Of a stretch of DNA of 64,000 nt, positions 46,269 through 56,696 are shown one piece after another. Both the position numbers and the translations under genes were made by a program. The notes beneath the pieces were generated by a model, which was not told the DNA's origin, made no database searches, and saw only the letters and a list, made by a program, of their open reading frames with translations. The stretch spans positions 1 to 64,000 of the forward strand of contig NZ_JOEK01000007.1 in the NCBI RefSeq assembly GCF_000719135.1. Reading direction: 5' to 3'. Within the stretch, counting starts at the first letter, position 1. Every line of letters starts with the position of its first letter. This DNA is from Streptomyces avicenniae. Its GTDB lineage: Bacteria > Actinomycetota > Actinomycetes > Streptomycetales > Streptomycetaceae.

Positions 46269-48008
46269 TCAGATCCAGCTGTCGAGCCACATCCGGGCCC
46301 GCCAGCCGTCGCGCGGGATCTCCATACCGGTGTAGATCGGGTAGAAGTACACGAAGTTCCACACGATCAGCAGCACGATGACGCCCGCCGCCACGATGCC
46401 CGCGACGCGGCGGCGTTCCGTCGAGCCCGGCGGCCCGAGGAGCGCGCCGAGCAGCAGGGCGACCGCCAGGCACAGGAACGGCACGAGCACGACGGCGTAG
46501 AAGTAGAAGATCGTCCGCTCCTGGTACATGAACCAGGGCAGGTACCCGGCCGCCACCGCGCACAGCACGGCGCCCGCCCGCCAGTCGCGGCGGAACAGCC
46601 AGCGGTAGCAGGCGTACGCCAGCGCGGCGCAGGCCGTCCACCACAGCACCGGGGTGCCGAGCGCGAGCACCTCGCGGGAGCAGCCGCTCGCGTGGGCGCA
46701 GCCGTTCTGGCCGGGGTCGGACGACTCGTAGAAGTACGTGACCGGCCGGGACGCGATCAGCCAGCTCCACGGGTTCGACTGGTAGTTGTGCTCCGAGGTG
46801 AGGCCGACGTGGAAGCTGTACACCTCGGTCGAGTAGTGCCACAGGCTGCGCAGCGGCGCGGGGATCCAGCCGTACGAGCTGCCCGCGCCCGTGGTGTCCG
46901 CCCAGTTGCGGTAGTAGCCGCCCGAGGTGGCGAACCAGCCCGCCCACGACGCGACGTACACGGCGAGCGCGACGGGGACGAGCGCGCAGAACGCGGGCAG
47001 CGCGTCCTTGCGGACCATCGCGCGGTGCGGGCTCCTCGCCCCGGCGACCCGGCGCGCGCCCGCGTCCCACAGGACGGTGAGGATGCCGAACGCGGCGAGC
47101 ACGTACAGCCCGTTCCACTTCGTCGCGCACGCCAGGCCCAGGCACAGCCCCGCGACGACGCGCCACGGCCGCGCGCCGAGCCGCAGGCGGCGGGCGATGT
47201 CCGCGTCGGGGCGCAGCAGCCCGTCGCCGCCCTCGGGCAGCGCGGCGGCGAGGCGGGCGCGCGCCGCGTCGCGGTCGATCAGCAGCGCGCCGAACGCGGC
47301 GAGCATCCAGAACATGACGACCAGGTCGAGCAGCGCCGTGCGGCTCATCACGAAGTGCAGGCCGTCCACGGCCAGCAGCAGGCCCGCGAGGCAGCCGAGG
47401 AACGTGGAGCGGAACAGGCGGCGGCCGATGCGGCAGAGCATGAGGACGGACAGCGTGCCGAGCACGGCCGTCATGAAGCGCCAGCCGAAGGGGTCGAGCC
47501 CGAAGAGCCACTCCCCCAGGGCGATGATCCACTTCCCCGCGGGCGGGTGGACGACGTACGCGGCGGCGTCGGCCGCCGGGATGTCGCCCGCGATGATCCG
47601 CTCGTCGGCGTCGTCGGGCCAGTCGGTCTCGTAGCCGTGCTGGAGCAGCGACCAGGCGTCCTTGGCGTAGTACGTCTCGTCGAATATCACCGCGTCGGGG
47701 GACCCGAGATCGACGAACCGCAGGATCCCCGCGAGCAGCGCGACCAGCAGCGGGCCGCCCCAGCCCGTCATCCTGGCGAGGCGGGCGGCCGTGCCGGTGG
47801 CGAGGCCGAAGTACTGCCACAGCCGGGTGCCGGGCTCCGGGTACGGGGGGACGAGGCGTTCGCGCACCCCCGCGGCCCGCGGCGCGGCGTAGCCGAACCT
47901 GCGCAGCCTGCGCTCCCAGCCGGTGGCGGGGCCGGGGGCTGGGTTCCGGGGGGTCTCCGGCGGTGTGCCGGTCGCGGTCTGGCTGCTCATCACGGGCCAT
48001 CTTGGCAT
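46269..48008 (-). CDS. pmt: dolichyl-phosphate-mannose-protein mannosyltransferase
   Basis: The protein of about 579 residues belongs to the GT39 family. It has a disordered Pro-rich N-terminus, the first-loop Asp-Glu FDETYYAKDAW required for catalysis, HPPAGKWIIALGEWLFG, and about 11 membrane helices ending in a short hydrophilic tail. Actinomycete Pmt transfers mannose from polyprenyl phosphate to exported proteins. ATG at 48008 has GGAGCGGGCGG upstream; ATG at 47990 is the alternative. It diverges from rsmI, as in S. coelicolor. Confidence 0.93.
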   Translation of the reverse strand: MPRWPVMSSQTATGTPPETPRNPAPGPATGWERRLRRFGYAAPRAAGVRERLVPPYPEPGTRLWQYFGLATGTAARLARMTGWGGPLLVALLAGILRFVDLGSPDAVIFDETYYAKDAWSLLQHGYETDWPDDADERIIAGDIPAADAAAYVVHPPAGKWIIALGEWLFGLDPFGWRFMTAVLGTLSVLMLCRIGRRLFRSTFLGCLAGLLLAVDGLHFVMSRTALLDLVVMFWMLAAFGALLIDRDAARARLAAALPEGGDGLLRPDADIARRLRLGARPWRVVAGLCLGLACATKWNGLYVLAAFGILTVLWDAGARRVAGARSPHRAMVRKDALPAFCALVPVALAVYVASWAGWFATSGGYYRNWADTTGAGSSYGWIPAPLRSLWHYSTEVYSFHVGLTSEHNYQSNPWSWLIASRPVTYFYESSDPGQNGCAHASGCSREVLALGTPVLWWTACAALAYACYRWLFRRDWRAGAVLCAVAAGYLPWFMYQERTIFYFYAVVLVPFLCLAVALLLGALLGPPGSTERRRVAGIVAAGVIVLLIVWNFVYFYPIYTGMEIPRDGWRARMWLDSWI

Positions 48009-48084
48009 CCGCCCGCTCCACGGCGGAGGGGGCGGCGCCCCGGCGGGTGACGGCCGGGGCGGGCGATGGGTGAGGATGTGGGGC

Positions 48085-48930
48085 GTGACAGGCATTCTCG
48101 TACTGGCCGGAACCCCCATCGGCGACCTCGCGGACGCGCCGCCGCGGCTGGCGCGTGAGCTGGCGGAGGCGGACGTCGTGGCGGCCGAGGACACGCGGCG
48201 GCTGCGGCGGCTCACGCAGGGCCTCGACGTGCGGATCGGCGGGCGGGTCGTGTCCTACTTCGAGGGCAACGAGGTGGCGCGCACGCCCGAGCTGGCCAAG
48301 GAGCTGGCGGACGGGGCGCGCGTCCTGCTGGTGACGGACGCGGGGATGCCGTCCGTGTCCGACCCCGGGTACCGGCTGGTCGCGGCGGCGGTGGAGCTGG
48401 GCGTACGGGTGACGGCGGTGCCAGGCCCCTCGGCCGTGCTCACGGCGCTGGCGCTGTCGGGGCTGCCCGTGGACCGGTTCTGCTTCGAGGGCTTCCCGCC
48501 GCGCAAGGCGGGCGAGCGTGCGGCGCGGCTGCGCGAGGTGGCGGACGAGCGGCGGACGCTCGTCTGGTTCGAGGCGCCGCACCGGCTCGCGGCGACGCTG
48601 GGGGCGATGGCCGAGGCGTTCGGCGGCGACCGGGCGGCGGCCGTGTGCCGGGAGCTGACCAAGACGTACGAGGAGGTGCGGCGCGGGCCGCTGGCGGAGC
48701 TGGCGGCCTGGGCCGAGGAGGGGGTGCGCGGCGAGATCACGGTCGTCGTCGCGGGCGCGGCCCCCGAGGAGGACGGCGCGGCGGCCGACCCGGCGGAGCT
48801 GGCGCGGCGGGTCGCCGGGCGCGAGGAGGCGGGGCAGGCGCGCAAGGAGGCCATCGCCGAGGTCGCGCGGGAGGCCGGGCTGCCGAAGCGCGCGGTGTTC
48901 GACGCGGTGGTGGCGGCCAAGCGCGGCTGA
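48085..48930 (+). CDS. rsmI: 16S rRNA 2'-O-methyltransferase (C1402)
   Basis: The 281-residue tetrapyrrole-methylase-fold enzyme contains [58 protein letters not shown] and FEGFPPRK. These are the RsmI signatures for 2'-O-methylation of C1402 in 16S rRNA. GTG at 48085 is chosen because GAGG stands about 9 bases upstream; ATG 48076 is also in frame. tatD follows after 42 bases. Confidence 0.95.
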   Translation: MTGILVLAGTPIGDLADAPPRLARELAEADVVAAEDTRRLRRLTQGLDVRIGGRVVSYFEGNEVARTPELAKELADGARVLLVTDAGMPSVSDPGYRLVAAAVELGVRVTAVPGPSAVLTALALSGLPVDRFCFEGFPPRKAGERAARLREVADERRTLVWFEAPHRLAATLGAMAEAFGGDRAAAVCRELTKTYEEVRRGPLAELAAWAEEGVRGEITVVVAGAAPEEDGAAADPAELARRVAGREEAGQARKEAIAEVAREAGLPKRAVFDAVVAAKRG

Positions 48931-48972
48931 GCGGCGGGCGGGCGCCCGCGCGGGCCGCCGTAGGATCGGGGC

Positions 48973-49821
48973 ATGCCCAAGTCCGCCAAGGCCAAGGCCG
49001 AGGAGATCGTCCCGCCGCCGCTGCCAGAGCCGCTGGCCGTGCCGGTCGCCGACTCGCACACGCATCTCGACATGCAGTCCCCGACCGTCGAGGAGGCGCT
49101 GGCCAAGGCGACCGCCGTGGGCGTGACGCGCCTCGTGCAGATCGGCTGCGACGTGGAGCGCGCCAGGTGGTCCGTCAAGACGGCCGCCGAGCACGACGCG
49201 ATCTGGGCCGGGGTCGCCCTGCACCCGAACGAGGCCGCCCGCATCGAGGCCGAGCACGGCCCGGCGGCGCTCGACGCGGCGCTGGAGGAGATCGCCGGGA
49301 TCGCGGAGCACCCCGAGGTGCGCGCCATCGGCGAGACGGGCCTCGACTACTACCGGACGGGCCCCGAGGGCACGGCCGCGCAGCAGCGCTCGTTCCGCCG
49401 CCACATCCGGCTGGCGAAGGAGCGGGACGTCGCGCTCGTCATCCACGACCGGGAGGCGCACGCCGACGTGCTGCGCATCCTGCGCGAGGAGGGCGCGCCG
49501 CGCCGTACCGTCTTCCACTGCTACTCGGGGGACGCGGAGATGAGCGAGGTCTGCGCGGAGGCCGGGTACTTCATGTCGTTCGCGGGCAACGTGACGTTCG
49601 CCAGCGCCCAGCCGCTGCGGGACGCGCTCGCCGCCGCGCCGCCCGAGCTGCTGCTCGTGGAGACGGACGCGCCGTTCCTGACGCCCGCGCCGTTCCGTGG
49701 GCGGCCGAACGCGTCGTACCTGGTCCCGGTGACGCTGCGCGCGATGGCCGTGGTGAAGGGGCTGTCGGAGGACGAACTCGCGGGGCACGTCGCGGAGAAC
49801 ACGCGGCGGGTGTTCGCGTGA
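48973..49821 (+). CDS. tatD: TatD-family metal-dependent DNase
   Basis: The 282-residue TIM-barrel hydrolase has [10 protein letters not shown] (metal His pair), [29 protein letters not shown] and [10 protein letters not shown], all metal ligands in order. Its stop overlaps the GTG of rsmA by 4 bases. In S. coelicolor, as I recall, metG lies before tatD and rpf genes after it; neither is present here. Confidence 0.94.
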   Translation: MPKSAKAKAEEIVPPPLPEPLAVPVADSHTHLDMQSPTVEEALAKATAVGVTRLVQIGCDVERARWSVKTAAEHDAIWAGVALHPNEAARIEAEHGPAALDAALEEIAGIAEHPEVRAIGETGLDYYRTGPEGTAAQQRSFRRHIRLAKERDVALVIHDREAHADVLRILREEGAPRRTVFHCYSGDAEMSEVCAEAGYFMSFAGNVTFASAQPLRDALAAAPPELLLVETDAPFLTPAPFRGRPNASYLVPVTLRAMAVVKGLSEDELAGHVAENTRRVFA

Positions 49822-50681
49822 CGGCCGCCGACGTGCTGCTCGGTCCGGGCGACGTCCGCGAGCTGGCCGCCGCGCTGGGCCTGCGCCCCACGAAGCAGCG
49901 CGGGCAGAACTTCGTCATCGACGCGAACACGGTGCGGCGCATCGTGCGCGCGGCGGGCGTCGGGCCGGACGACACGGTGCTCGAAGTCGGCCCGGGGCTC
50001 GGGTCGTTGACGCTGGCGCTGCTCGCCGAGGCGGCGCACGTGACGGCCGTCGAGATCGACGACGTGCTGGCCGCCGCGCTTCCCGCGACGATCGCGGCGC
50101 GCCTGCCGGAGCGCGCGGACCGCTTCGCGCTGGTGCACGACGACGCGCTGCGCGTCATGGACCTGCCGGGCCCGCCGCCGCGCGCGCTGGTCGCGAACCT
50201 GCCGTACAACGTCGCCGTGCCCGTGCTGCTGCACATGCTCGCCGCCTTCCCGAGCCTGGAGCGCGGCCTCGTCATGGTGCAGGCGGAGGTGGCCGACCGG
50301 CTGGTGGCCGGTCCCGGCTCGAAGGTGTACGGCGTGCCGTCGGTGAAGGCCGCCTGGTACGCGAAGGCGCGCCGGGCGGGGTCGATCGGGCGGACGGTGT
50401 TCTGGCCCGCGCCGAACGTGGACTCGGGCCTGGTCGCGCTGGAGCGGCGCGATCCGCCCGTGACGACGGCGAGCCGCGCGGAGGTGTTCGCCGTGGTGGA
50501 CGCGGCGTTCGCCCAGCGGCGCAAGACGCTGCGCTCGGCGCTGGCGGGCTGGGCGGGCTCGCCCGCGGCGGCCGAGGAGGCGTGCCGGGCGGCGGGCGTA
50601 CCGGCGACGGCGCGCGGCGAGGCGCTGACGGTGACGGACTTCGCGCGGCTCGCGGAGCACCGGCCGGACGCGGGGCGGTGA
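49818..50681 (+). CDS. rsmA: 16S rRNA adenine N6-dimethyltransferase
   Basis: The 287-residue SAM enzyme (KsgA) dimethylates A1518 and A1519. Key stretches are [35 protein letters not shown] (motif I), [11 protein letters not shown] (catalytic N-L-P-Y), and [12 protein letters not shown]. It overlaps tatD and the polyprenyl synthase by 4 bases each, so it sits inside a coupled run. Confidence 0.95.
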   Translation: MTAADVLLGPGDVRELAAALGLRPTKQRGQNFVIDANTVRRIVRAAGVGPDDTVLEVGPGLGSLTLALLAEAAHVTAVEIDDVLAAALPATIAARLPERADRFALVHDDALRVMDLPGPPPRALVANLPYNVAVPVLLHMLAAFPSLERGLVMVQAEVADRLVAGPGSKVYGVPSVKAAWYAKARRAGSIGRTVFWPAPNVDSGLVALERRDPPVTTASRAEVFAVVDAAFAQRRKTLRSALAGWAGSPAAAEEACRAAGVPATARGEALTVTDFARLAEHRPDAGR

Positions 50682-51778
50682 CGGCGCAGGGAACGCCTCC
50701 CGCGCAGGACGCCGTGGCGCGTCTCGCGGCGCACCGGGAGCGGTTCGACGCGCTGTTCGCGCGGTGGTTCTCGCAGGTGGAGGAACGTTTCGACGTGCCC
50801 CCGCTCACCCGCTTCCCACGCCGCGCCCTCGACCTGCTGCGCGACCAGTCGCTGCGCGGCGGCAAGCGCCTGCGGGTGGCCGTCCTGTACGAGGCCGCCG
50901 GCCTGGTGACCGGCGCGCACGTCGCGGGCCTGGACGAGGCGGCCGTCGCCGTCGAACTCCTCCACACGCACGGGCTGGTGCACGACGACATCATCGACGG
51001 CTCCCCCACGCGGCGCGGCGCCCCGTCCGTCCACGCCGCCTACCGCGCCGAGTTCCCCGGCAAGGAGCGCACGGCGCTCGGTCTCGCCGTGCTCGCGGGC
51101 GACCTCGCGGCGTTCCTGTCCGCCGACGCCGTGCTCACCGCGCCGCTGCCGGACGCGGTGCGGCTGGCGATGGGCGGTGTGCTGCTGCGCGCCGGGGCCG
51201 AGACCGTCGCCGGGCAGATCGCCGACCTGGAGCGCGACTTCCACCCGCTGCCCGACGAGGAACTGCTCGACGTCGTCGCCGAGTTCAAGTCGGCGCGCTA
51301 CTCGGTGCTGGCGCCGCTGCGGCTCGGGCTGCTCGCGGCTGGCCAGGACCCGGCGGCGCACGACGCGACGCTGCGCCGGTACGCCGTCGCCGTCGGCGTC
51401 CTCGGGCAGCTCCGCGACGACTGGCTCGACCTGTTCGGCGACGCGTCGGCCACCGGCAAGCCCGCGGGCTCCGACCTGCGCGAGGGCCGCCGTACGTACG
51501 CCGTCCGCGCGCTGCTGGCCGCCGCCGACCCGGCGGAACGCGCCGTCGTCGAGGCGGCGCTCGGCGACCCCGGCTGCGGGCCCGCGACGGTCGCGCGGAT
51601 ACGAGGGATCGCCGCGCGCCGGGGCGTGGACGCCGCGCTGCGCGCCGCCATGCTGCGCCACGCGCGGGCCGCGTCGGAGGAGGCGGCGGGCTGGGAGGGC
51701 ACCTGGCGCGCGGACGCCGTGGCGTTCTTCACGCTGCTCCCGCGCGCGATGACGCCCGCGGGCCCGCCCGTAGACTGA
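50678..51778 (+). CDS. polyprenyl diphosphate synthase
   Basis: The 366-residue trans-prenyltransferase has [15 protein letters not shown], first Asp motif [13 protein letters not shown] (DDxxD) and second Asp motif [10 protein letters not shown] (DDxxD). It condenses isopentenyl diphosphate with allylic primers. Chain length cannot be read reliably from this. The GTGA overlap with rsmA and the closeness to ispE (55 bases) place prenyl-chain building next to precursor synthesis. This gene is not between ksgA and ispE in the S. coelicolor layout I remember. Confidence 0.9.
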   Translation: MTAQGTPPAQDAVARLAAHRERFDALFARWFSQVEERFDVPPLTRFPRRALDLLRDQSLRGGKRLRVAVLYEAAGLVTGAHVAGLDEAAVAVELLHTHGLVHDDIIDGSPTRRGAPSVHAAYRAEFPGKERTALGLAVLAGDLAAFLSADAVLTAPLPDAVRLAMGGVLLRAGAETVAGQIADLERDFHPLPDEELLDVVAEFKSARYSVLAPLRLGLLAAGQDPAAHDATLRRYAVAVGVLGQLRDDWLDLFGDASATGKPAGSDLREGRRTYAVRALLAAADPAERAVVEAALGDPGCGPATVARIRGIAARRGVDAALRAAMLRHARAASEEAAGWEGTWRADAVAFFTLLPRAMTPAGPPVD

Positions 51779-51833
51779 GGCCGTCCTCCGGAATCGCCGG
51801 AAGCAGCACGCCGGGAACTCCCGGCCGGGATCT

Positions 51834-52775
51834 GTGAGTCGCACCATGCCGCCCGCACCAGCCGTCACCGTCCGCGTGCCCGCGAAGGTCAACGTCCAGC
51901 TCGCCGTGGGCGCCCCGCGCCCCGACGGCTTCCACGACCTGGCCAACGTCTTCCTCGCCGTGGGGCTGTACGACCACGTCACCGCACGCGCCGCCGACAC
52001 CGCGGAACCGCTGCTGACCTGCGAGGGCCCCGGCAGCGACGTCGTGCCGCTCGACGGCTCCAACCTCGCCGCACGCGCCGCCGTCCTCCTCGCCGAGCAC
52101 CACGGCCTGAAGCCCGCCGTCCACCTGCACCTCGCCAAGGACATCCCCGTCGCCGGGGGCATGGCGGGCGGCAGCGCCGACGCCGCCGGGGCCCTCCTCG
52201 CCTGCGACGCGCTCTGGGGCACGGACACCCCGCGCGACGTCCTGCTCGGCCTGTGCGCGCGCCTCGGCTCCGACGTGCCGTTCAGCCTGGTCGGCGGCGC
52301 CGCCCTCGGCCGCGGGCGCGGCGAACTGCTGACGGAACTGCCGGTCGGCGGCACGTTCCACTGGGTCTTCGCGCTCGCCGACGGCGGCCTCTCCACGCCC
52401 GCCGTCTACCGCGAGTGCGACCGGCTGCGCGGCTCCACCCCCGTGCCGGCGCCCGAGCCCGACCCCGCGCTCCTCGCCGCCCTCGCGGCGGGCGACCCGC
52501 ACGCCCTGGCCGCCGCGCTGCCCCGGGCGAACGACCTCCAGCCCGCCGCGCTGTCCCTGCGCCCCTCGCTGGCCGACACCCTGGACGCGGGCGGGCGCGG
52601 CGGCGCCCTGGCGGGCCTGGTCTCAGGATCGGGGCCCAGCGTCGCGTTCCTCGCCGCCGACGCCGAGGGCGCGCGGACGCTGGCCGCGGCCCTGTCCGCG
52701 TCGGGCACCTGCCGCGACGCCCGTGCGACAACAGCCCCCGCCCCCGGGGCGACTACCATCGTCTCCCATGCCTGA
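51834..52775 (+). CDS. ispE: 4-diphosphocytidyl-2-C-methyl-D-erythritol kinase
   Basis: The 313-residue GHMP kinase of the MEP isoprenoid pathway has VRVPAKVNVQLAVGAPRPDGFHDL (substrate Lys), the ATP loop IPVAGGMAGGSADAAGALLA, LGSDVPFSLVGG (catalytic Asp) and VSGSGPSVAFL. A GTG at 51834 is taken as start; ATG 51846 is the alternative. It overlaps the ABC-F gene by 8 bases. Confidence 0.95.
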   Translation: MSRTMPPAPAVTVRVPAKVNVQLAVGAPRPDGFHDLANVFLAVGLYDHVTARAADTAEPLLTCEGPGSDVVPLDGSNLAARAAVLLAEHHGLKPAVHLHLAKDIPVAGGMAGGSADAAGALLACDALWGTDTPRDVLLGLCARLGSDVPFSLVGGAALGRGRGELLTELPVGGTFHWVFALADGGLSTPAVYRECDRLRGSTPVPAPEPDPALLAALAAGDPHALAAALPRANDLQPAALSLRPSLADTLDAGGRGGALAGLVSGSGPSVAFLAADAEGARTLAAALSASGTCRDARATTAPAPGATTIVSHA

Positions 52776-54573
52776 ACAGCGGAATCTCGCCAGCGTCGAG
52801 TCCATCCGTAAGGTCTACGGGACCCGCACCCTGCTCGACGGGGTGTCGCTCGGCGTCGGGGAGGGCGACCGCATCGGGGTCGTCGGCCGCAACGGCGACG
52901 GCAAGACCACCCTCATCCGCATCCTGACGCGCGAGGAACCGGCCGACGAGGGCCGCGTCACGCACGCGGGCGGGCTGCGCCTCGGCGTCCTCACCCAGAC
53001 CGACAGCCTCGACCCGGCCGCCACCGTGCGCCAGGAGGTCATCGGCGAGCTGGCCGACCACGAGTGGGCGGGCGACGCACGCGTCCGTGACGTGCTCACC
53101 GGCCTGTTCGGGAGCCTCGACCTGCCCGGCTTCCCCGCCGGGCTCGACACCGTCGTCGGGCCCCTGTCCGGCGGCGAGCGGCGCCGCGTCGCCCTCGCCA
53201 AGCTGCTGATCGCCGAGCAGGACATGATCGTCCTGGACGAGCCGACGAACCACCTCGACGTCGAGGGCATCGCCTGGCTCGCCGCCCACCTGCGGACGCG
53301 GCGCGCGGCGCTGGTCGTCGTGACGCACGACCGCTGGTTCCTCGACCAGGTGTGCACCCGCATGTGGGACGTGCAGCGGGCCACGGTCCACGCGTACGAC
53401 GGCGGCTACACCGACTACGTGTTCGCGCGCGCCGAGCGGGAACGCGTCGCCGCCGCCGAGGAGTCGAAGCGGCAGAACCTCATGCGCAAGGAGCTGGCCT
53501 GGCTGCGGCGCGGCGCGCCCGCCCGTACCAGCAAGCCGCGCTTCCGCATCGAGGCGGCGAACGCGCTGATCGAGGACGTCCCGCCGCCGCGCGACACCGC
53601 CGCGCTGATGCGCTTCGCCGGGGCACGCCTCGGGAAGACGGTGTACGACCTGGAGGACGTCACCGTGAGCGTCGGCGAGGGCGGCGCGCGGCGCGAGCTG
53701 CTGACGAAGCTGACCTGGCAGCTCGGCCCAGGCGACCGCGTCGGCCTGGTCGGCGTGAACGGCGCGGGCAAGACGTCGCTGCTGCGCGCCATGGCGACGG
53801 GCGAGGCGAGCGCGGGGCGCGTCACGATCGGCAGGACGGTCAGGCTCGCGTACCTGTCGCAGGAGGTCGGCGAGTTGGACCCGGAGTGGCGGGTGCTCCA
53901 GGCCGTCGAGAACGTGCGCTCCCGCGTGGACCTCGGCGGGGGCAGGGAACTGACGGCGTCCCAGCTGTGCGAGCGCTTCGGCTTCGGCAAGGAGCGGCAG
54001 TGGACGCCGGTCGGCGACCTGTCGGGCGGCGAGCGGCGGCGGCTCCAGATCCTGCGGCTGCTGATGGACGAGCCGAACGTCCTGTTCCTCGACGAGCCGA
54101 CCAACGACCTCGACATCGAGACGCTGACGCAGCTGGAGGACCTGCTCGACGGCTGGCCGGGATCGCTCGTCGTCATCAGCCACGACCGCTACTTCGTGGA
54201 GCGTGTCACAGACCAGGTGTTCGCGCTGCTGGGTGACGGCACGCTGCGGATGATGCCGCGCGGCATCGACGAGTACCTGGAGCGGCGGGCGCGGCAGGTC
54301 GCGGTCGCCGCGCCGTCCCCTGCGGCCGTCGCGCAGGCGGCGCCCGTGGCGGCGAAGCCGTCGCAGCTGTCGCGTGCGGCGCAGAAGGAGATCCAGCGCA
54401 TCGAGCGGCGCCTGGACCGCGTCGGGGCGCGGGAGACCGAGCTGCACGGCGAGATGGCCGCGCACGCGACCGACTTCCAGCGCGTGGCGGGCCTTGACGC
54501 CGAGCTGCGTCAACTGGGCGAGGAGCGGGACGAGTTGGAGAACCGCTGGCTCGAACTGTCCGACGAGGGCTGA
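52768..54573 (+). CDS. ABC-F family ATPase (Uup type)
   Basis: The 601-residue soluble protein has two ABC modules. Walker A GRNGDGKTT lies near residue 40 and GVNGAGKTS near 330. Both signatures are LSGGERRR, and Walker B appears as IVLDEPTNHLD and LFLDEPTNDLD. A C-terminal coiled coil (residues about 530-601, AAQKEIQRIERRLDRV) is the Uup/EttA-like RNA or DNA contact. ABC-F proteins act on ribosomes, and this is a housekeeping type rather than an evident resistance gene. Confidence 0.92.
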   Translation: MPEQRNLASVESIRKVYGTRTLLDGVSLGVGEGDRIGVVGRNGDGKTTLIRILTREEPADEGRVTHAGGLRLGVLTQTDSLDPAATVRQEVIGELADHEWAGDARVRDVLTGLFGSLDLPGFPAGLDTVVGPLSGGERRRVALAKLLIAEQDMIVLDEPTNHLDVEGIAWLAAHLRTRRAALVVVTHDRWFLDQVCTRMWDVQRATVHAYDGGYTDYVFARAERERVAAAEESKRQNLMRKELAWLRRGAPARTSKPRFRIEAANALIEDVPPPRDTAALMRFAGARLGKTVYDLEDVTVSVGEGGARRELLTKLTWQLGPGDRVGLVGVNGAGKTSLLRAMATGEASAGRVTIGRTVRLAYLSQEVGELDPEWRVLQAVENVRSRVDLGGGRELTASQLCERFGFGKERQWTPVGDLSGGERRRLQILRLLMDEPNVLFLDEPTNDLDIETLTQLEDLLDGWPGSLVVISHDRYFVERVTDQVFALLGDGTLRMMPRGIDEYLERRARQVAVAAPSPAAVAQAAPVAAKPSQLSRAAQKEIQRIERRLDRVGARETELHGEMAAHATDFQRVAGLDAELRQLGEERDELENRWLELSDEG

Positions 54574-54624
54574 GCCGCCCCGCGGGGACCGGCGCGGCGA
54601 CTGTCGGTGGCCGGTGGTAAACAG

Positions 54625-56343
54625 GTGAGCGACGGATTCGGACCGCCGGGCCCTGTGCCCGGCGGGTCAGCAGGGGGACGTATGGGGCAGCCGACACCGC
54701 CGCCGGAGGGCTCGTTCGGGCCGCCGCCGCGCATGGACGAGCAGGCCGGGCCGCAGGGGTACGCCTACCCGCCGCGGGTGCCGCAGGTCCCGCCCGCGCC
54801 GGACGGGTACGGCCCCGCCGGGCAGGGGGCGGTCGGCAGCTTCGGACCGCCGTCGCCGTCGGGCCCGCACACGCCGCCGTCCGCTCCCCCACCGGCGCCC
54901 ACGCCGTACACGCCCGCCGCACCGTACGCCGCCGTGCCGCCGCCGCGGGGCGGTGGCGGCGGACGGCGCGGCGGCGGCGCGCGGACCGTCCTGATCGTCA
55001 CGGCCGTCCTGGCCGTGCTCCTCGGGGCGGGCGGCCTCGTGTGGTCCCTCGGCGGCGACGGCGGCGGGAGCCCGGCGGACGACGGCCCGTCGGGCGGGCC
55101 CGACGCCGGGGGGCTGCCCTCGGAGCCGGTGGCGGCGTCCCTCGCCTGGGACCTGCCGATGCCCGAGGTCTCCGCCGAGGAGCACATGGTCAACGCGCGC
55201 GGCGGCTGGTTCACGGACGACACCTTCGTCCGGCTCATGGACGATGCGCTGGTGTCCTACGACCTGGAGACGGGCGCGGTGCGCTGGGAGATGCCGCTCG
55301 AACGGTCCGGCGGCCAGTGCAACGCCTCGCCGACGGCCGACGCGGGCCGCATCGCCGTCCTCCAGGGCCGGGACTGCGAGGCCGCCGGGATCGTGGACCT
55401 CGCGACCGGCGAGGAGATCGTCTCCATACCCGTCGGCGGCGGCGACGTCTCCCCTGGCGAGAACGACTATCCCGCCCTGATAGGCGACACGCTCGCCGTG
55501 GGGTGGGGCGTCGGCGGGGGCGGGTACAGCGTCTCGGAGGGCGCGCAGATATGGCGCTCGGCGCTGACCACCGAGCGGTGCGTGGAGCACGCCTTCACCG
55601 TGCTGGACGGGGTGTTCGTCTCGCAGCTCACCTGCCGCGACGCCTCGGGCGGCGACGACGGCGGCGCCCTGCGCGCCACCGACGAGGCGGGCGACGAGTT
55701 GTGGCGCTGGGACTACGGCACCACCTACGAGGACGAACTCCTCTCCGTCAACTCCGTGCTGTCGATCGACCCGCTGGTCGTCTCGGTGGAGCTGGGCGAG
55801 GACGAGGTCGGCATCGGCGAGGAGGCACTGCTCGTCGTGGACGACGCGTACCAGGAGGTCGCCACGCGGCTGGACTACGACAGCGACCGCTACGTCTCGC
55901 CGTGCCGCATCAACACGCTGGCGGAGTGCCCGCTCGGCGTCGTCAGGGACGGCCACCTGTACCTGGGGACGGACGTGCCCGGCGGTGACGGCGCCGTCGT
56001 CTCGTTCGACCTGGCGACCGGTCAGGGCGAGTACGAGATACCGGCGGTGGGCGGCGGGACCGTCCAGCCGTTCGGCGTCGTGGACGGCCGTGTCCTCGCC
56101 TACCAGCCGCCCACAGAACGGACGGGCGGGACGGTGGTGGCGATCGACCCGGAGACCGAGGAGGTGTCCACGGTGATGACCCTCGACCCCGCGGCCCGCG
56201 AGGCGGAGTGGACCCTCATGTCCGGCCTGTTCGTCATGGACCACATCCCCGTGTGGCACGAGGGCACGCTGCTGCTCCTCGGCCAGTCGTTCTCCGCGAC
56301 CGACGCGGCGGAGGGCACGCCCGCGCTGCTCGTCTACCGCTAG
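54625..56343 (+). CDS. membrane-anchored PQQ-like beta-propeller protein
   Basis: The protein of about 572 residues has a long Pro/Gly-rich cytoplasmic N-terminus, one membrane helix near residues 120-145 (TVLIVTAVLAVLLGAGGLVW) and an extracytoplasmic beta-propeller with PQQ-repeat units (SYDLETGAVRWEMPL, ATDEAGDELWRWDYG, SFDLATGQGEYEIP, AIDPETEEVSTV). Four to five Cys in the outer part may pair. It is probably a cell-surface scaffold or sensor. GTG 54625 is chosen, and GTG 54607 is possible. The stop codon TAG is also the first three bases of a 20-bp inverted repeat. Confidence 0.78.
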   Translation: MSDGFGPPGPVPGGSAGGRMGQPTPPPEGSFGPPPRMDEQAGPQGYAYPPRVPQVPPAPDGYGPAGQGAVGSFGPPSPSGPHTPPSAPPPAPTPYTPAAPYAAVPPPRGGGGGRRGGGARTVLIVTAVLAVLLGAGGLVWSLGGDGGGSPADDGPSGGPDAGGLPSEPVAASLAWDLPMPEVSAEEHMVNARGGWFTDDTFVRLMDDALVSYDLETGAVRWEMPLERSGGQCNASPTADAGRIAVLQGRDCEAAGIVDLATGEEIVSIPVGGGDVSPGENDYPALIGDTLAVGWGVGGGGYSVSEGAQIWRSALTTERCVEHAFTVLDGVFVSQLTCRDASGGDDGGALRATDEAGDELWRWDYGTTYEDELLSVNSVLSIDPLVVSVELGEDEVGIGEEALLVVDDAYQEVATRLDYDSDRYVSPCRINTLAECPLGVVRDGHLYLGTDVPGGDGAVVSFDLATGQGEYEIPAVGGGTVQPFGVVDGRVLAYQPPTERTGGTVVAIDPETEEVSTVMTLDPAAREAEWTLMSGLFVMDHIPVWHEGTLLLLGQSFSATDAAEGTPALLVYR

Positions 56344-56360
56344 GGCCCGTCTTCACAGGG
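56341..56360 (+). repeat. left copy of 20-bp inverted repeat
   Basis: TAGGGCCCGTCTTCACAGGG occurs here and, perfectly inverted, at 58698-58717. Each copy begins with the TAG stop of a flanking gene (PQQ-like gene on the left, isochorismatase-like gene on the right). The two copies bracket the LuxR and PAP2 genes. Confidence 0.9.
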
Positions 56361-56696
56361 CCCGCCCGGGGGATGGCCTGAACCGGCCGTCCGGGGTGGC
56401 GCGCGGGGGGATCATGGCCTATCTGTACGTCACTCGCGATCCGGAGGGGCCGGTCGTGACACCGGGTCCCGGGCGGCGTCGAGCCGACCGTGGCGGCGGC
56501 GTCCGGCCGGAGGGGGCGCGAGAAGGAGTCGGGACCGCCGAGCGTCCGTCTCCCGCACGACCGGCACCCGCCGCGGCCCGTCCGCACGCCCACACGCGCG
56601 GACGGCGTGCTCCGCGCGGCCCGCGCACGGGCGCCGGCGCTCTCCCGCCGTACCGGCCGGAGAGCTGAGCGCGACGACCGGGGCGGGGTGGAGGCC
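56344..56696. other. gap holding left repeat and a doubtful short frame
   Basis: This 353-base stretch holds the left inverted repeat and then a possible 84-codon frame 56414-56668 (MAYLYVTRDPEGPVVTPGPG) with GGGGGG just upstream. Its Arg/Ala/Pro-rich remainder looks like non-coding GC-rich sequence, so it is not called as a gene. The promoter of the LuxR gene must lie here. Confidence 0.45.

Noticed and set aside
46234..49788. 1184-codon minus-strand frame across pmt, rsmI and tatD
   Set aside because: It crosses three recognised genes and reads as low-complexity Arg/Pro sequence.
56414..56668. 84-codon frame before the LuxR gene
   Set aside because: Only the first 20 residues look protein-like; the rest is GC-driven Arg/Ala/Pro. 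Left as a note, not a gene.
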